Below, one piece after another: positions 15,827 through 24,725 of a DNA stretch of 64,000 bases. A program made the translations under genes and the position numbers. Source of the DNA: Micromonospora luteifusca (lineage in GTDB: Bacteria; Actinomycetota; Actinomycetes; Mycobacteriales; Micromonosporaceae); the NCBI RefSeq assembly GCF_016907275.1, contig NZ_JAFBBP010000001.1, positions 2,842,001 through 2,906,000 of the forward strand. The letters are read 5' to 3'. How positions within the stretch are numbered: position 1 is the first letter of the stretch; every line of letters starts with the position of its first letter. The notes under the pieces were generated by a model. It was given only the letters and a program-made list of their open reading frames with translations. It was not told the origin of the DNA and did not search any database.

Positions 15827-16998
15827 ACGACGTTGGTAGCGCCACAGCCCCCCGCCGGTCCCTCCGGCTCGGTGTAATCGCCACAGCGCTCACCGGGATG
15901 CTGTTCCTGTTGTGCTGCACCGGCGGCACCGCAGCGTTCTTCCTCACTGGGCTCGGTGGCGACGGCGAGGACGGGGACTCCTTGGCAGGCATGGGCTGCG
16001 GCCCGATTCGTCCGGTGGACATCGCTGGCGAGCTACCACGGTTCACCGAGTACGGCGACGCGCAGGTCCGCAACGCGGCGATCATCATCAAGGTCGGCCA
16101 GGACCTGGGAGTACCCACGCGCGGCTGGGTGATCGCCCTGGCCACCGCGATGCAGGAGTCCGCCCTGCGCAACCTGGCGAATAGCAGGGTCCCGGAGTCT
16201 CTGGCCCTGCCGCATGAGGGCGTCGGCGCCGACCACGACTCCCTGGGTCTGTTCCAGCAGCGACCGGGATGGGGCTCGATCGCCGAGCGATTGACCCCCG
16301 CCTACACGGCCCGGAAGTTCTACGAGAAGCTGGTCAAGGTGCCGAGCTGGCAGCGTCGTCCGCTGAGTGTGGTGGCGCAGCAGGTTCAGATCAGCGCGTA
16401 CCCGGATGCGTACGCCAAGCACGAGGAGTTGGCGAGCAAGCTCGTGGACGCGCTGGCCGGCGGTGCGGCCCGCACCGTCGAGATCAACGGTAAGGCGGTG
16501 TGCAATGCGGCCGAGCGTGGTGAGATCGCCGCGTCCGGCTGGACCGCGCCAATCTCCGGCGACGTCGGCTCCGGATTCCGGACCGCTGACCGGCCCAGCC
16601 ACAACGGGGTGGACATCGGCGCGGCCAAGGGCACCGAGATCCGTGCCGCGGCCGCCGGTCGGGTGCTGGTCGCCCGTTGCGACCCGGACGACCGTGGGCG
16701 GCGGGACTGCGACGTGGACGGGTACCCCGGCAAGGGCGGCTGCGGCTGGTTCGTCGACCTGCTGCACGCCGGCGGCTACATCACCCGCTACTGCCACATG
16801 GTGGTCCAGCCCCGGGTGACACCCAATCAGATCGTGCCCGCCGGCGAGGTGATCGGGCAGGTCGGTAGTAGCGGCAACTCGTCCGGCCCACACCTGCACT
16901 TCGAGGTACACCTGCGCAACGACCGGTCCAGCCGGGGCGCGATAGACCCGATTCCGTTCATGCGCGAGCGGGGCGCCCCGCTGCGCGCCGCGGAGTGA
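15823..16998 (+). CDS. Bifunctional cell-wall hydrolase: lysozyme-like domain plus M23 endopeptidase
   Basis: The 391-aa envelope protein has an N-terminal anchor at residues 17-48 and two hydrolase domains. Residues 75-200 look like a lysozyme/transglycosylase fold: ALATAMQES with candidate catalytic Glu112, then DSLGLFQQRPGWGS and LTPAYTARKFYEKL. Residues 240-385 are an M23 peptidase with zinc ligands His260 and Asp264 (HNGVD) and the HLHFEVH motif (His357, His359). Such paired hydrolases open peptidoglycan for conjugation machines in Gram-positive bacteria (VirB1/TcpG-like). The GTG at 15823 overlaps the previous stop and is chosen over an upstream ATG inside that gene. Confidence 0.9.
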   Translation: MNDVGSATAPRRSLRLGVIATALTGMLFLLCCTGGTAAFFLTGLGGDGEDGDSLAGMGCGPIRPVDIAGELPRFTEYGDAQVRNAAIIIKVGQDLGVPTRGWVIALATAMQESALRNLANSRVPESLALPHEGVGADHDSLGLFQQRPGWGSIAERLTPAYTARKFYEKLVKVPSWQRRPLSVVAQQVQISAYPDAYAKHEELASKLVDALAGGAARTVEINGKAVCNAAERGEIAASGWTAPISGDVGSGFRTADRPSHNGVDIGAAKGTEIRAAAAGRVLVARCDPDDRGRRDCDVDGYPGKGGCGWFVDLLHAGGYITRYCHMVVQPRVTPNQIVPAGEVIGQVGSSGNSSGPHLHFEVHLRNDRSSRGAIDPIPFMRERGAPLRAAE

Positions 16999-17011
16999 GA
17001 CCGCCACCGAT

Positions 17012-17611
17012 ATGACCGGACCGATGCCGGACCCGTTCGCCGACCAACCCGACTGGGCACCTCGGCCACCCCGCCCGTTGGCCATCGTTCCCGCCACCGA
17101 GCGCGTGGAGTTGCGCGGGCGACGCGTACTGGTCGGTCTGCCCGGGCTGGGTTGGCGGGGTGACCTGCGCGCGGACGACCGGGTGGTGCAGGGCGCCCGG
17201 ACCTACGTGCCGGTGATCCCCGAGCACGAGTGGTACCGGGCCGAGGCCGACCAGGTCGAGGTTTTCGCGCCGCTGGTGCCGGTGGAGCGGGTCTGGGTGG
17301 AGACGGTCGGCAGTCGGTCAGGGTCGGAGGGCAACCGCGAGACCGGCATCCGGTTGGTCTCGCTGGACGGTCCGGCACACCGGACCCCCACACCCGTCTT
17401 CGAGGCGGACGCCGTCACCGGGCGCCGGGTGGTGCACGTCGAGGGCGGTCTGGAGCACCGCGACCTACGAGCCGTCACCGAGACCTACTCGGGTGCCGAA
17501 GGGGACATCTGCGTGCGGATCACGCCCGAGGTGGAGTGGTATCGGTGGGCCTGGCGCGGCCAGTCACCCACCACGTTGGAGGTCCCGGTCCACCTGCTTT
17601 GGATCGAGTGA
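17012..17611 (+). CDS. Soluble hypothetical protein at the end of the secretion-like operon
   Basis: The 199-aa protein has no signal peptide or helix and many Arg, Glu, Val and Trp residues in alternating patterns that suggest a beta-rich fold. Two similar stretches, VIPEHEWYRAEADQVEVFAP and ITPEVEWYRWAWRGQSPTT, hint at an internal duplication. I do not recognise a family. It follows the wall hydrolase by 13 nt and probably shares its transcript. It ends six bases from the stop of a convergent gene, leaving no room for a separate terminator. Confidence 0.75.
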   Translation: MTGPMPDPFADQPDWAPRPPRPLAIVPATERVELRGRRVLVGLPGLGWRGDLRADDRVVQGARTYVPVIPEHEWYRAEADQVEVFAPLVPVERVWVETVGSRSGSEGNRETGIRLVSLDGPAHRTPTPVFEADAVTGRRVVHVEGGLEHRDLRAVTETYSGAEGDICVRITPEVEWYRWAWRGQSPTTLEVPVHLLWIE

Positions 17612-17617
17612 ATCCGC

Positions 17618-18172
17618 TCAAGATCGCTCGGCTTTACACACCCGCCAGCCGTCTTGGTGCCGCGCCTCAAAGCGCCAACGCTGGCGATCGCTCTGCGATA
17701 TGCCATCGACAAAGGCCGAGAGGATGAGGTCGACTTCAACGTTGGCGCGGTCGCCCTGCCGCTGAACATCGAAACTCTCCCAACTCGTTGAGATCTTCGT
17801 GCTGAAGCGTTTTTCACGCGCTACCAGATCGTCTCGAAGAAGCCGCATTTCGTTGAAATCTGCACCGCTCTGACAGACGAACTCGTTCGCTCTCGCGTCG
17901 TTGCGGTCCGATAGGAAGGACTGGATGTAACTAGCCACCGCCACATCCGGAGTGCTGCGGTCCGGGGCGGCGGCGCGGTTGTACAGCACATAGCCCGCGA
18001 TGAAACCGCCGAGGCAGAGCACTGCGAGCACCCCGGCGACGACCGTGAGCACCGTCCTCATTCGGCGGCGTGGCGGCTGTGGCTCCGGCGTTACCGGGGC
18101 CGGCGGCAGTTGCTCGGACGGTGTCCGTTGGGCCGGTACGCGGGAGACCTGGGAACCGGCGGGGGGCTGCAC
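17618..18172 (-). CDS. Single-pass NTF2-like exported protein
   Basis: The 184-aa protein has a Pro-rich cytoplasmic N-terminus, one helix near residues 40-62 (VLTVVAGVLAVLCLGGFIAG) and an outer domain of about 115 residues. The outer domain contains TPDVAVASYIQSFLSDRND and ends WRFEARHQDGWRVCKAE, the pattern of NTF2-like/DUF4878-type lipid- or partner-binding domains. Cysteines at FVCQSG and WRVCKA could pair. The GTG at 18172 is preferred because a full AGGAGGTG site precedes it; the GTG at 18181 sits inside that site. Its composition is less GC-rich than neighbouring genes. Confidence 0.8.
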   Translation of the reverse strand: MQPPAGSQVSRVPAQRTPSEQLPPAPVTPEPQPPRRRMRTVLTVVAGVLAVLCLGGFIAGYVLYNRAAAPDRSTPDVAVASYIQSFLSDRNDARANEFVCQSGADFNEMRLLRDDLVAREKRFSTKISTSWESFDVQRQGDRANVEVDLILSAFVDGISQSDRQRWRFEARHQDGWRVCKAERS

Positions 18173-18322
18173 TGATTCCACCTCCTGAAGTTATCGGCTG
18201 GACGCCTCGGAGCCAATGCCTCAGATCGAGCGGATCGTGACGGACCCCTCCCCACTGGTGAGATCCACGACATCACCGACGCACCGCCGTGGCACCTCCC
18301 GGAGGAGCAGCCTCGGCTGGGA

Positions 18323-18328
18323 TACCGT
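18323..18328 (+). promoter_or_regulatory. -10 box TACCGT upstream of the FtsK-family gene
   Basis: TACCGT fits TANNNT and would start transcription near 18335, about 30 nt before the GTG. A GAGGGGG stretch just before the start could serve as ribosome site. No convincing -35 was found. Confidence 0.35.
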
Positions 18329-18364
18329 TCTGCTCGGGGAGGGGTTGCCAACCTCGCAGAGGGG

Positions 18365-20926
18365 GTGGATGCGGTGGCCGGGCCGAAGGCACGCACGAAC
18401 CGCGCCGCAGCCCTGCATCGCCGGGCAGCTGCCGTCGCGACCGCTGCCACCACGATCCTGGACGAGACCCGACCGGTGCCGGCCGACCAGCGCCGCCAGT
18501 ACGAGTTGGCCGATCGCCTCCGGGCGGTTGCGGCACGGCTGGCCCCGGGCTGGTCGGGCGCCGCATTGGACTCGCTCACCGTGGACTCTCCGGCGGGCGA
18601 CGGCCCGCCGCCGTTCGTCCGGGTCGGCACGGCGGCACCGTTGGACGACGCCCGCTTTCCCGCGTTGGTGCCGCTGGTGGGCACCGGTCATCTGAGCGTG
18701 GACGCCGACGCCCGGGAGCCGCGGGTGGCGGGGTTGCTTCGGGCCGTACTTCTGCGGTTGCTGGGTGCGGCACCGGCGGGTGCCCTGCTGATCCGCGCGG
18801 TCGATGCCACCGGCGCGGCGCTGGCCCCGTTCGGGGCGCTCGCTGATGCGGGCCTGCTGCCGCCGCCGGCGGTGGACGTGGCGGGTCTGCGGGCGGTGCT
18901 GACGGAGGCGGAGCAATGGGTCACGCCGGGGGCGAGTGGGCGACGCCGCCACGATCGCACGCTGTTGCTGGTGGTCGCCGCGCTACCGGAGTCGACTGGC
19001 TCGACCGATCTGGCGCGGATCGAGGCGCTGGCCGAGCAGGGGCCGGCCGCGGGGCTGCACCTGGTGGTGGCCGGGTGGCCGCCCGCCGGCCCGTACGCGG
19101 CCCGGGCGCCGCTGCCGCACACGACGCCGTTGGCGTTGCGCAACGCGTACGCGTTGCTCGGTGATCCGCCCGGGGCGTCCTTCGCCAGCCCGGGCGCGGA
19201 TCCGCCGGGTGGATTGAACTCACCGGTCTTCGTTGAGGCGGATCCGCCGGCCGAGCTGGTCGACGCGGTCTGTCGGCGGCTCGCCGAGCAGGTGGAGGCT
19301 GGCTCACGGTTGGGGTTGGCGGCTCTGCTGCCGCCGACGGGTGAGCGGCTGTGGGAATCGGATTCCGCAGGCGGGCTGACCACCACGGTCGGTGATGCCG
19401 GAGGCCGGTCGGTGCCGCTGGGCTTCACCGAGCTGACCCCGCACTGGCTGGTCAGTGGTCGGTCCGCGGGTGGTCGCGCGGCGTTCCTGACCACCGCGCT
19501 GCTCGGCCTGGCCGCCCGGTACGGCCCGGACGACCTGGCGCTCTACCTGGTGGACCTCGGTGACGGTGAGTCGTTCGTTGAGTTCCTGCAGACCGAGCGG
19601 GACCGGTCGTGGATCCCGCAGGTGCGTGCGGCCGCGATGGCAGCCGACCGGGAGTACGTCCGGGACCTGCTCGACGAGTTGACGGCCGAGGTGCAGCGCC
19701 GGGCGGAGGCAGGAGCGCGGGCTGGCGGGCAACGCTTCGCGGAGTTGCGTCAGCACCAGCCGCTGCCCCGGATCGTCTGTGTGTTGGACAATGTGCCGCT
19801 GCTCTTCGCGGAGCGGGACCGGCTGGCCACTGAGGTGGCCGCCCAGTTGGACGGGCTGGCTCGGGCCGGGCGGGCGTACGGCGTGCACCTGGTGTTGGCG
19901 GGCGCGGGCGAGTTGGGGTTGAGTGCCCGCGCGGATGCCGGTCATCGGGATTCGGTGCTGGGGCAGTTTCCGGTGCGGGTGGCGCTGCCGGGCGGCAGTC
20001 CGGTCCTGGAGCCGACGAACGACTCGGCTGCGGGCCTGCCGGTGGGCAGCGCGGTGGTGAACACCGCCGGCGGCCTCGGCGGCCCACGGGGTGCGACCCG
20101 AGGCCACGAACGGTTGATCCGGCACCCCGACCCGCAGGACCACCCGACGGTGGTGGAGGAGTTGCGGCACGAGCTGTGGGCGGCCCGGCCGGCCGGGTCG
20201 GTGCCGCCGGTGGTCTTCGCCGGGTACGCCCGCCCTCTGCTGGGCAACGATCCGCGGCACCGGGCCGCCTTGGCGGGGCAGGCGCACGGGCCGGCGGCCC
20301 TGCTGGGTCGCGCGGTGGACGTGGCCCGATCGACGGTCGCCGTACCGTTGGGGCCTGCGGCGGGCCGCAACCTGGCGGTGCTCGGGTCGGGTGCGGCGGC
20401 GGGTGGGCTGCTGGCAACGGCAGCCCGGAGCACCGCGGACCACCATGCGCCGGGCACCGCCCGCTTCCTGTTGGCCGCACCGGACCCGGGGGCCCGACCG
20501 TTGGCCGAGGCGTTGACGGCCGAGTTGGCGACCCGGCATCCGGCCGAGATGGTGGATTTGCCGACGCTGCTCGCGGACGGCGACGACGAACTACCGACGT
20601 ATCTGGTGGTCTTCGGACTGGACCGGCCGGGCCCTCGCGAGCTGCCGGTGGACCGGCTGCGTGCGCTGCTGCGGGACGGACCACCGGCGGGCAGGCACCT
20701 GCTGGGTTGGTGGCGTGCGGTGCCGCCGTTCGCCGCGCTGCTGGAGCCGGAGGGCGAGGTCGACAAGCTGGCCGCCGTGGCCGTGCTGGACGTGCCGGTC
20801 GCGCAGCTGGCTGCGGTCTTCGGCCGGTCGATGGAGTGGCGGGCTCGCCCCGATCGGGCGGTGCTCTGGGACGGTCCGGACGAGCGGGGCACGGTTCTGG
20901 TGCCGTTCGCCGATGAGGCCGGGTGA
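18365..20926 (+). CDS. FtsK/SpoIIIE-family protein lacking canonical ATPase motifs
   Basis: The 853-aa protein aligns in pattern with actinobacterial FtsK/SpoIIIE-domain proteins: ALYLVDLGDGESFVEFLQ, SWIPQVRAAAMAADREYV, FPVRVALPGG and VVNTAGGLGGPRGATRGHER. Where Walker A should be it reads LVSGRSAGGRAAFL, without the Lys-Ser/Thr. The Walker B region VCVLDNVPLLF lacks the DE pair. A second domain near residues 650-690 also lacks a P-loop. It is probably a pseudo-ATPase acting as scaffold or partner. GTG starts at 18365 or 18374 are both possible. It is coupled to the following membrane protein. Confidence 0.85.
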   Translation: MDAVAGPKARTNRAAALHRRAAAVATAATTILDETRPVPADQRRQYELADRLRAVAARLAPGWSGAALDSLTVDSPAGDGPPPFVRVGTAAPLDDARFPALVPLVGTGHLSVDADAREPRVAGLLRAVLLRLLGAAPAGALLIRAVDATGAALAPFGALADAGLLPPPAVDVAGLRAVLTEAEQWVTPGASGRRRHDRTLLLVVAALPESTGSTDLARIEALAEQGPAAGLHLVVAGWPPAGPYAARAPLPHTTPLALRNAYALLGDPPGASFASPGADPPGGLNSPVFVEADPPAELVDAVCRRLAEQVEAGSRLGLAALLPPTGERLWESDSAGGLTTTVGDAGGRSVPLGFTELTPHWLVSGRSAGGRAAFLTTALLGLAARYGPDDLALYLVDLGDGESFVEFLQTERDRSWIPQVRAAAMAADREYVRDLLDELTAEVQRRAEAGARAGGQRFAELRQHQPLPRIVCVLDNVPLLFAERDRLATEVAAQLDGLARAGRAYGVHLVLAGAGELGLSARADAGHRDSVLGQFPVRVALPGGSPVLEPTNDSAAGLPVGSAVVNTAGGLGGPRGATRGHERLIRHPDPQDHPTVVEELRHELWAARPAGSVPPVVFAGYARPLLGNDPRHRAALAGQAHGPAALLGRAVDVARSTVAVPLGPAAGRNLAVLGSGAAAGGLLATAARSTADHHAPGTARFLLAAPDPGARPLAEALTAELATRHPAEMVDLPTLLADGDDELPTYLVVFGLDRPGPRELPVDRLRALLRDGPPAGRHLLGWWRAVPPFAALLEPEGEVDKLAAVAVLDVPVAQLAAVFGRSMEWRARPDRAVLWDGPDERGTVLVPFADEAG

Positions 20927-20930
20927 TCTG

Positions 20931-21674
20931 GTGACGCGGGCGGGGGGTGTCGAGATGGTTCCGAAGGCGACGGTGACCGGGCCGGGTCGACAGCGGCCCG
21001 CCGCGGCGAGCGGGGACACCACGCCAGCGGCGGTCGAGCCCAGCACGGTCTGGGCGGAATACCTGGCCGCAGCCCGCCAGCTCGACGGGGTGCGCCGCAG
21101 CGCGGCTGCCGCCGCCGGTGAGCAGGCCCGGTCTGCGGAGGCTGCCCGGGAGGAGCTGACGGTGGTCCGGACCGGGCTGGCGAGCCAGCAGGAACGGCTG
21201 CGTGAGTTGGGCGTACCGGCGATTTCCCTGGTGCCGTCGCCACCGGAGCTGACTGAGGCGTCCCGGTCGATGGCGGGCGGCCCGGCAGCGGTGCTGGCGG
21301 CGCTGCGGGTCGCGCGGGGCCGGGCCGAGGCGGCGGACGCGGCCCTGGCCGCGCGCCGCCGGTTCCGGCCGGGGTCCTGGCCCGCGCGGGCGCGCAACCT
21401 TCTGGTGTACGGGCCGTTGGCGCTGCTGGTGCCGTTGATCCAGGTCGTGGTGTACGCGACTACGGGGGTGGGGCCGGCCAGCGTGGCGGCGCTGATCTGC
21501 GGGCTGCCGATGCCGGCGGTCGCGTTCGTGGCCGGCTGGGTGGGTGTTGGGCGGTTGTTCCGCGTCAGCCCCGTTGAGCGGCTGGACCGTACGGTGCGTT
21601 TCGGCGCTCTGGTGTGCCTGGTGCCGGCGGTGCTGGTCACGGCAGGTCTGCTGCTGGCCCTGCTCGCCGGCTGA
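20931..21674 (+). CDS. Coiled-coil membrane protein coupled to the FtsK-family gene
   Basis: The 247-aa protein has an Ala/Glu/Arg-rich stretch at residues 40-145 likely to form a coiled coil, then four hydrophobic helices between about residues 160 and 245. It starts within a few bases of the FtsK-like stop. The GTG at 20931 is used here; an ATG at 20913 and an ATG at 20955 are alternatives, and none has a strong ribosome site. I do not recognise the family. Its tight linkage suggests it anchors the degenerate FtsK-like protein at the membrane. Confidence 0.72.
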   Translation: MTRAGGVEMVPKATVTGPGRQRPAAASGDTTPAAVEPSTVWAEYLAAARQLDGVRRSAAAAAGEQARSAEAAREELTVVRTGLASQQERLRELGVPAISLVPSPPELTEASRSMAGGPAAVLAALRVARGRAEAADAALAARRRFRPGSWPARARNLLVYGPLALLVPLIQVVVYATTGVGPASVAALICGLPMPAVAFVAGWVGVGRLFRVSPVERLDRTVRFGALVCLVPAVLVTAGLLLALLAG

Positions 21675-21711
21675 CCCGCCCCGGCTGTTCGAAAGTGCCG
21701 GTCGGAACGGA

Positions 21712-21747
21712 ACGGCCGGCCGCCCCGCGAGGGAGTCGACCGGCCGT
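21712..21747. terminator. Hairpin between convergent genes
   Basis: ACGGCCGG (21712-21719) pairs with CCGGCCGT (21740-21747) across 20 nt, between the rightward coiled-coil gene and the leftward folE. Confidence 0.45.
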
Positions 21748-21761
21748 GGTGCAGCGGGATG

Positions 21762-22379
21762 TCAGCGGGGGATGATCAACGCCATCGCCTCGGAGCGGGA
21801 CTTCGAGTCCGTCTGAAGGATGCCGCGTACCGCTGAGGTGATGGTCTTGGCACCGGATTTCTGGATGCCGCGCATGGCCATGCACATGTGCTCGCACTCC
21901 AGCACGACGACGACGCCGCGTGGGGCGAGTTTGCTCATCAGCAGGTCGGCGACCTGCGAGGTGAGCCGCTCCTGCACCTGGGGCCGGCGGGCGAAGACCT
22001 CGACCAGTCGGGCCAGCTTGGACAGGCCGGTGATCCGTCCGTCCGGGCCGGGGATGTAGCCGATGTGCGCGCTGCCTCGGAACGGCAGCAGGTGGTGCTC
22101 ACAGAGGCTCATCACGTCGATGTCCCGGACGATCACCAGCTCTTCGTGGTTGGCCTCGAAGGTGGTGCTGAGCACCTGCGCCGGGTCGACCCGCAGGCCG
22201 GCGAACAGCTCGGCGTACGCGCGGGCCACCCGGGCCGGGGTCTGCTGGAGCCCGTCGCGGTCCGGGTCCTCGCCGACCGCGATGAGGATCTCCCGGACGG
22301 CCTTCTCGATCCGGCCCAGGTCGACGGCATCCTCGACCGGGCGGCCGGTCAGTTTGCCGCTGATCAGCCGAGCGGCCAC
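21762..22379 (-). CDS. folE: GTP cyclohydrolase I
   Basis: This enzyme opens GTP to dihydroneopterin triphosphate, the first step of folate synthesis that feeds FolB, FolK and FolP. The 205-aa protein has the zinc-binding CEHHLLPF and the second cysteine in [10 protein letters not shown], plus [22 protein letters not shown] and [13 protein letters not shown]. The GTG at 22379 is the only good start in the frame; a short Asp-rich extension without a start codon lies upstream. It follows ftsH by 83 nt across a perfect hairpin. The rest of the folate operon is about 13 kb away, on the other side of the secretion-like block. Confidence 0.95.
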   Translation of the reverse strand: MAARLISGKLTGRPVEDAVDLGRIEKAVREILIAVGEDPDRDGLQQTPARVARAYAELFAGLRVDPAQVLSTTFEANHEELVIVRDIDVMSLCEHHLLPFRGSAHIGYIPGPDGRITGLSKLARLVEVFARRPQVQERLTSQVADLLMSKLAPRGVVVVLECEHMCMAMRGIQKSGAKTITSAVRGILQTDSKSRSEAMALIIPR

Positions 22380-22419
22380 GTAGTCCAGTTCGTCGTCGCC
22401 GTCGGGCTCTGTCGCGGAG

Positions 22420-22451
22420 ACGGCCAGCTCCCGGTGCGGGGAGCTGGCCGT
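22420..22451 (-). terminator. 13-bp hairpin between ftsH and folE
   Basis: Positions 22420-22432 pair perfectly with 22439-22451 around a 6-nt loop. It lies 12 nt past the ftsH stop and about 40 nt before the folE start. It could terminate most ftsH transcripts or protect the processed 3' end; which one is not visible. Confidence 0.55.
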
Positions 22452-22462
22452 CGGGTCGTTGC

Positions 22463-24478
22463 TCAGTGTGCGCCGTCCGAGTTGTTGGACGGCGCCCCGC
22501 CGACCGACGCCTGCGCGCCGTCAGCCTGGGCCTGCGCCTTGAGCTTGTCCTTCTCCGTAGGGGTGAGCACGGGCGGCTCGGTGGAGGGCTGCCGCTTGCC
22601 GAAGCCGTTGTACGGTGCCAGCGGCGGGCGCTTGACCACCCGGGAGCAGATCCGCGCCATGTCGGCGGTGGAGAGGGTCTCCTTCTCCATCAGCTCGAGC
22701 ACGATGTTGTCCAGGACGTCCCGGTATTCCACCAGGATCTCCCAGGCCTCGTCGTGCGCCAGCTCGACCAGTGCCCGCATCTCGCCGTCGATCTCGGCGG
22801 CGACCGAGTCCGAGTAGTCCCGCTCGTGGCCCATGTTGCGGCCGAGGAACGGCTCGTCCCCGCTGGTGCCGTACTTGATCGCGCCGAGCTTGGAGCTCAT
22901 GCCGTACTGGGTGATCATCGCGCGGGCCAGTTGGGTGGCCTTCTCGATGTCGTTGCCGGCACCGGTGGTGGGCTCGTGGAAGACCAGCTCCTCGGCGGCC
23001 CGACCACCCAGCGCGTACGCCAGGGTGTCGATCATCTCGGCGCGGGTCTGGGTGTACTTGTCCTCGGTCGGGAGCACCAGGGTGTGGCCCAGTGAACGGC
23101 CACGGGACAGGATCGTCACCTTGTGCACCGGCGCGGCGTGCGGCAGCGCCCAGGCGACCAGCGCGTGCCCACCCTCGTGGTACGCGGTGATCTTCTTTTC
23201 CTGGTCGCTCATCACGCGGGTCCGTCGCTGCGGACCTGCGATCACCCGGTCGATCGACTCTTCCAGCGAGTCGTTGGAGATCGCCCGCTGGTCCTTACGG
23301 GCGGTGAGCAGGGCCGACTCGTTGATCACGTTGGCCAGGTCCGCGCCGCTGAAGCCCGGGGTGCGCCGTGCCACCGCGTCGAGGTCGACGTCGGGGGTGA
23401 ACGGCTTGCCCTTGGCGTGCACCCGCAGGACGGCCTTGCGGCCCTCCATGTCGGGGGCGTCCACCGGGATCTGCCGGTCGAACCGGCCCGGGCGCAGCAG
23501 CGCCGGGTCGAGGATGTCCGGCCGGTTGGTGGCGGCGATCAGGATGACCCCGCCCTTGGTGTCGAAGCCGTCCATCTCGACGAGCAGCTGGTTGAGCGTC
23601 TGCTCGCGCTCGTCGTGACCGCCGCCCATGCCGGCGCCGCGGTGGCGACCGACGGCGTCGATCTCGTCGACGAAGACGATCGCCGGGGCGTTCGTCTTGG
23701 CCTGCTCGAAGAGGTCGCGGACCCGGCTGGCGCCGACACCGACGAACATCTCCACGAAATCGGAGCCGGAGATGGAGTAGAACGGCACCCCGGCCTCGCC
23801 GGCGACCGCGCGGGCCAGCAGCGTCTTGCCGGTGCCGGGCGGGCCGAACAGCAGCACGCCCTTCGGGATCTTGGCGCCCAGGGCCTGGTACTTCGCGGGG
23901 TTCTGCAGGAAGTCCTTGATCTCGTGCAGTTCCTCGACGGCCTCATCGGCACCCGCGACGTCCTCGAAGGTCGTCTTCGGAGTGTCCTTGGTGATCATCT
24001 TCGCCTTGGACTTGCCGAAGTTGAGCACCCGGGAGCCGCCACCCTGCATCTGCGACATGAAGAACAGCAGCAGGAGGACGAGCAACGCGATCGGCAGCAG
24101 GTTGACCAGCAGGCTCACCCAGATGCTGTCCGACGAAACCTTGGCGTCGGCCGGGCCGGTGACCCGGTTGGCCGACTTGGCGTCCAGCACCTCGTTCCAG
24201 ATCTGGTCGCCGACCTGGTACGGGAACTGAGCCTCGATCTTGTTGGTTTCGGTCTTACCGAACTTGGTCTTCTGCGCCAGGTCCAGCTGGAGCGTCTGCT
24301 CCTTGTCCTGGAAGACCACCTTGTTGATCTTGGCGGTGTGGAGCTGATCGAGCGCAACGGAAGTGTCCACGCGGTGGTAGCTGGGACCAGCGGTGAACAG
24401 CTGACTGAGCACAACGGCGCCGAGGATGACCAGGATGATCCAGACCACCGGTCGGCGGAAGAAACGCGTACGTTCCAT
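22463..24478 (-). CDS. ftsH: ATP-dependent zinc metalloprotease FtsH
   Basis: This is the membrane AAA+ protease that extracts and degrades membrane and regulatory proteins. The 671-aa protein has two helices (about residues 10-28 and 118-138) flanking an outer domain. The AAA module has Walker [14 protein letters not shown], Walker [12 protein letters not shown] and the SRH region [20 protein letters not shown]. The zinc site is HEGGH, and a disordered tail ends SNNSDGAH. Length and motifs are complete. The usual actinobacterial order tilS-hpt-ftsH-folE is kept here, with a 530-nt gap before ftsH and a GlxA-type regulator between tilS and hpt. Confidence 0.97.
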   Translation of the reverse strand: MERTRFFRRPVVWIILVILGAVVLSQLFTAGPSYHRVDTSVALDQLHTAKINKVVFQDKEQTLQLDLAQKTKFGKTETNKIEAQFPYQVGDQIWNEVLDAKSANRVTGPADAKVSSDSIWVSLLVNLLPIALLVLLLLFFMSQMQGGGSRVLNFGKSKAKMITKDTPKTTFEDVAGADEAVEELHEIKDFLQNPAKYQALGAKIPKGVLLFGPPGTGKTLLARAVAGEAGVPFYSISGSDFVEMFVGVGASRVRDLFEQAKTNAPAIVFVDEIDAVGRHRGAGMGGGHDEREQTLNQLLVEMDGFDTKGGVILIAATNRPDILDPALLRPGRFDRQIPVDAPDMEGRKAVLRVHAKGKPFTPDVDLDAVARRTPGFSGADLANVINESALLTARKDQRAISNDSLEESIDRVIAGPQRRTRVMSDQEKKITAYHEGGHALVAWALPHAAPVHKVTILSRGRSLGHTLVLPTEDKYTQTRAEMIDTLAYALGGRAAEELVFHEPTTGAGNDIEKATQLARAMITQYGMSSKLGAIKYGTSGDEPFLGRNMGHERDYSDSVAAEIDGEMRALVELAHDEAWEILVEYRDVLDNIVLELMEKETLSTADMARICSRVVKRPPLAPYNGFGKRQPSTEPPVLTPTEKDKLKAQAQADGAQASVGGAPSNNSDGAH

Positions 24479-24634
24479 ACTGTTGTCGAGCGCCGGAGCG
24501 CCCGCATCCTCCTGATCGACGTCCTGACCGTCTGATGGTGTTGCCGCGTGAGCGGCGGCCGGAGCCGCCGTGCGGGCCGGCCTCGACCCCGAAGCGCGAA
24601 AACTGCCGCGCCGCGGTCATTCGACGGTACACCG

Positions 24635-24670
24635 TGTACGCGAGGAGTGAGCTTGCGAGCCCCGCAGTCG
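24635..24670. repeat. 36-bp interspersed repeat, copy 1
   Basis: The copy begins TGTACGCGAGGAGTGAGC and ends CCCCGCAGTCG. It differs at two positions from the copy at 24690-24725. The element contains a GCTTGCGAGC near-palindrome. A related, longer version lies at 53603-53648. Confidence 0.7.
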
Positions 24671-24689
24671 TGCACCATCAAAATCACCA

Positions 24690-24725
24690 TGTACGCGAGG
24701 CGTGAGCTTGCGAGCCCCGCACTCG
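24690..24725. repeat. 36-bp interspersed repeat, copy 2
   Basis: This copy is 34/36 identical to the one at 24635-24670, in the same orientation with 55-nt period. It carries the same GCTTGCGAGC core and ends CCCCGCACTCG. Confidence 0.7.

Noticed and set aside
18365..20926. Coupling protein (VirD4/TcpA) for the secretion-like operon
   Set aside because: It belongs to the FtsK superfamily, but the P-loop and Walker B residues are missing, so it cannot be assigned as a DNA pump.
9012..21674. Integrative conjugative element with att sites
   Set aside because: No integrase, relaxase, replication gene, tRNA target or flanking direct repeats were found inside or next to the block.
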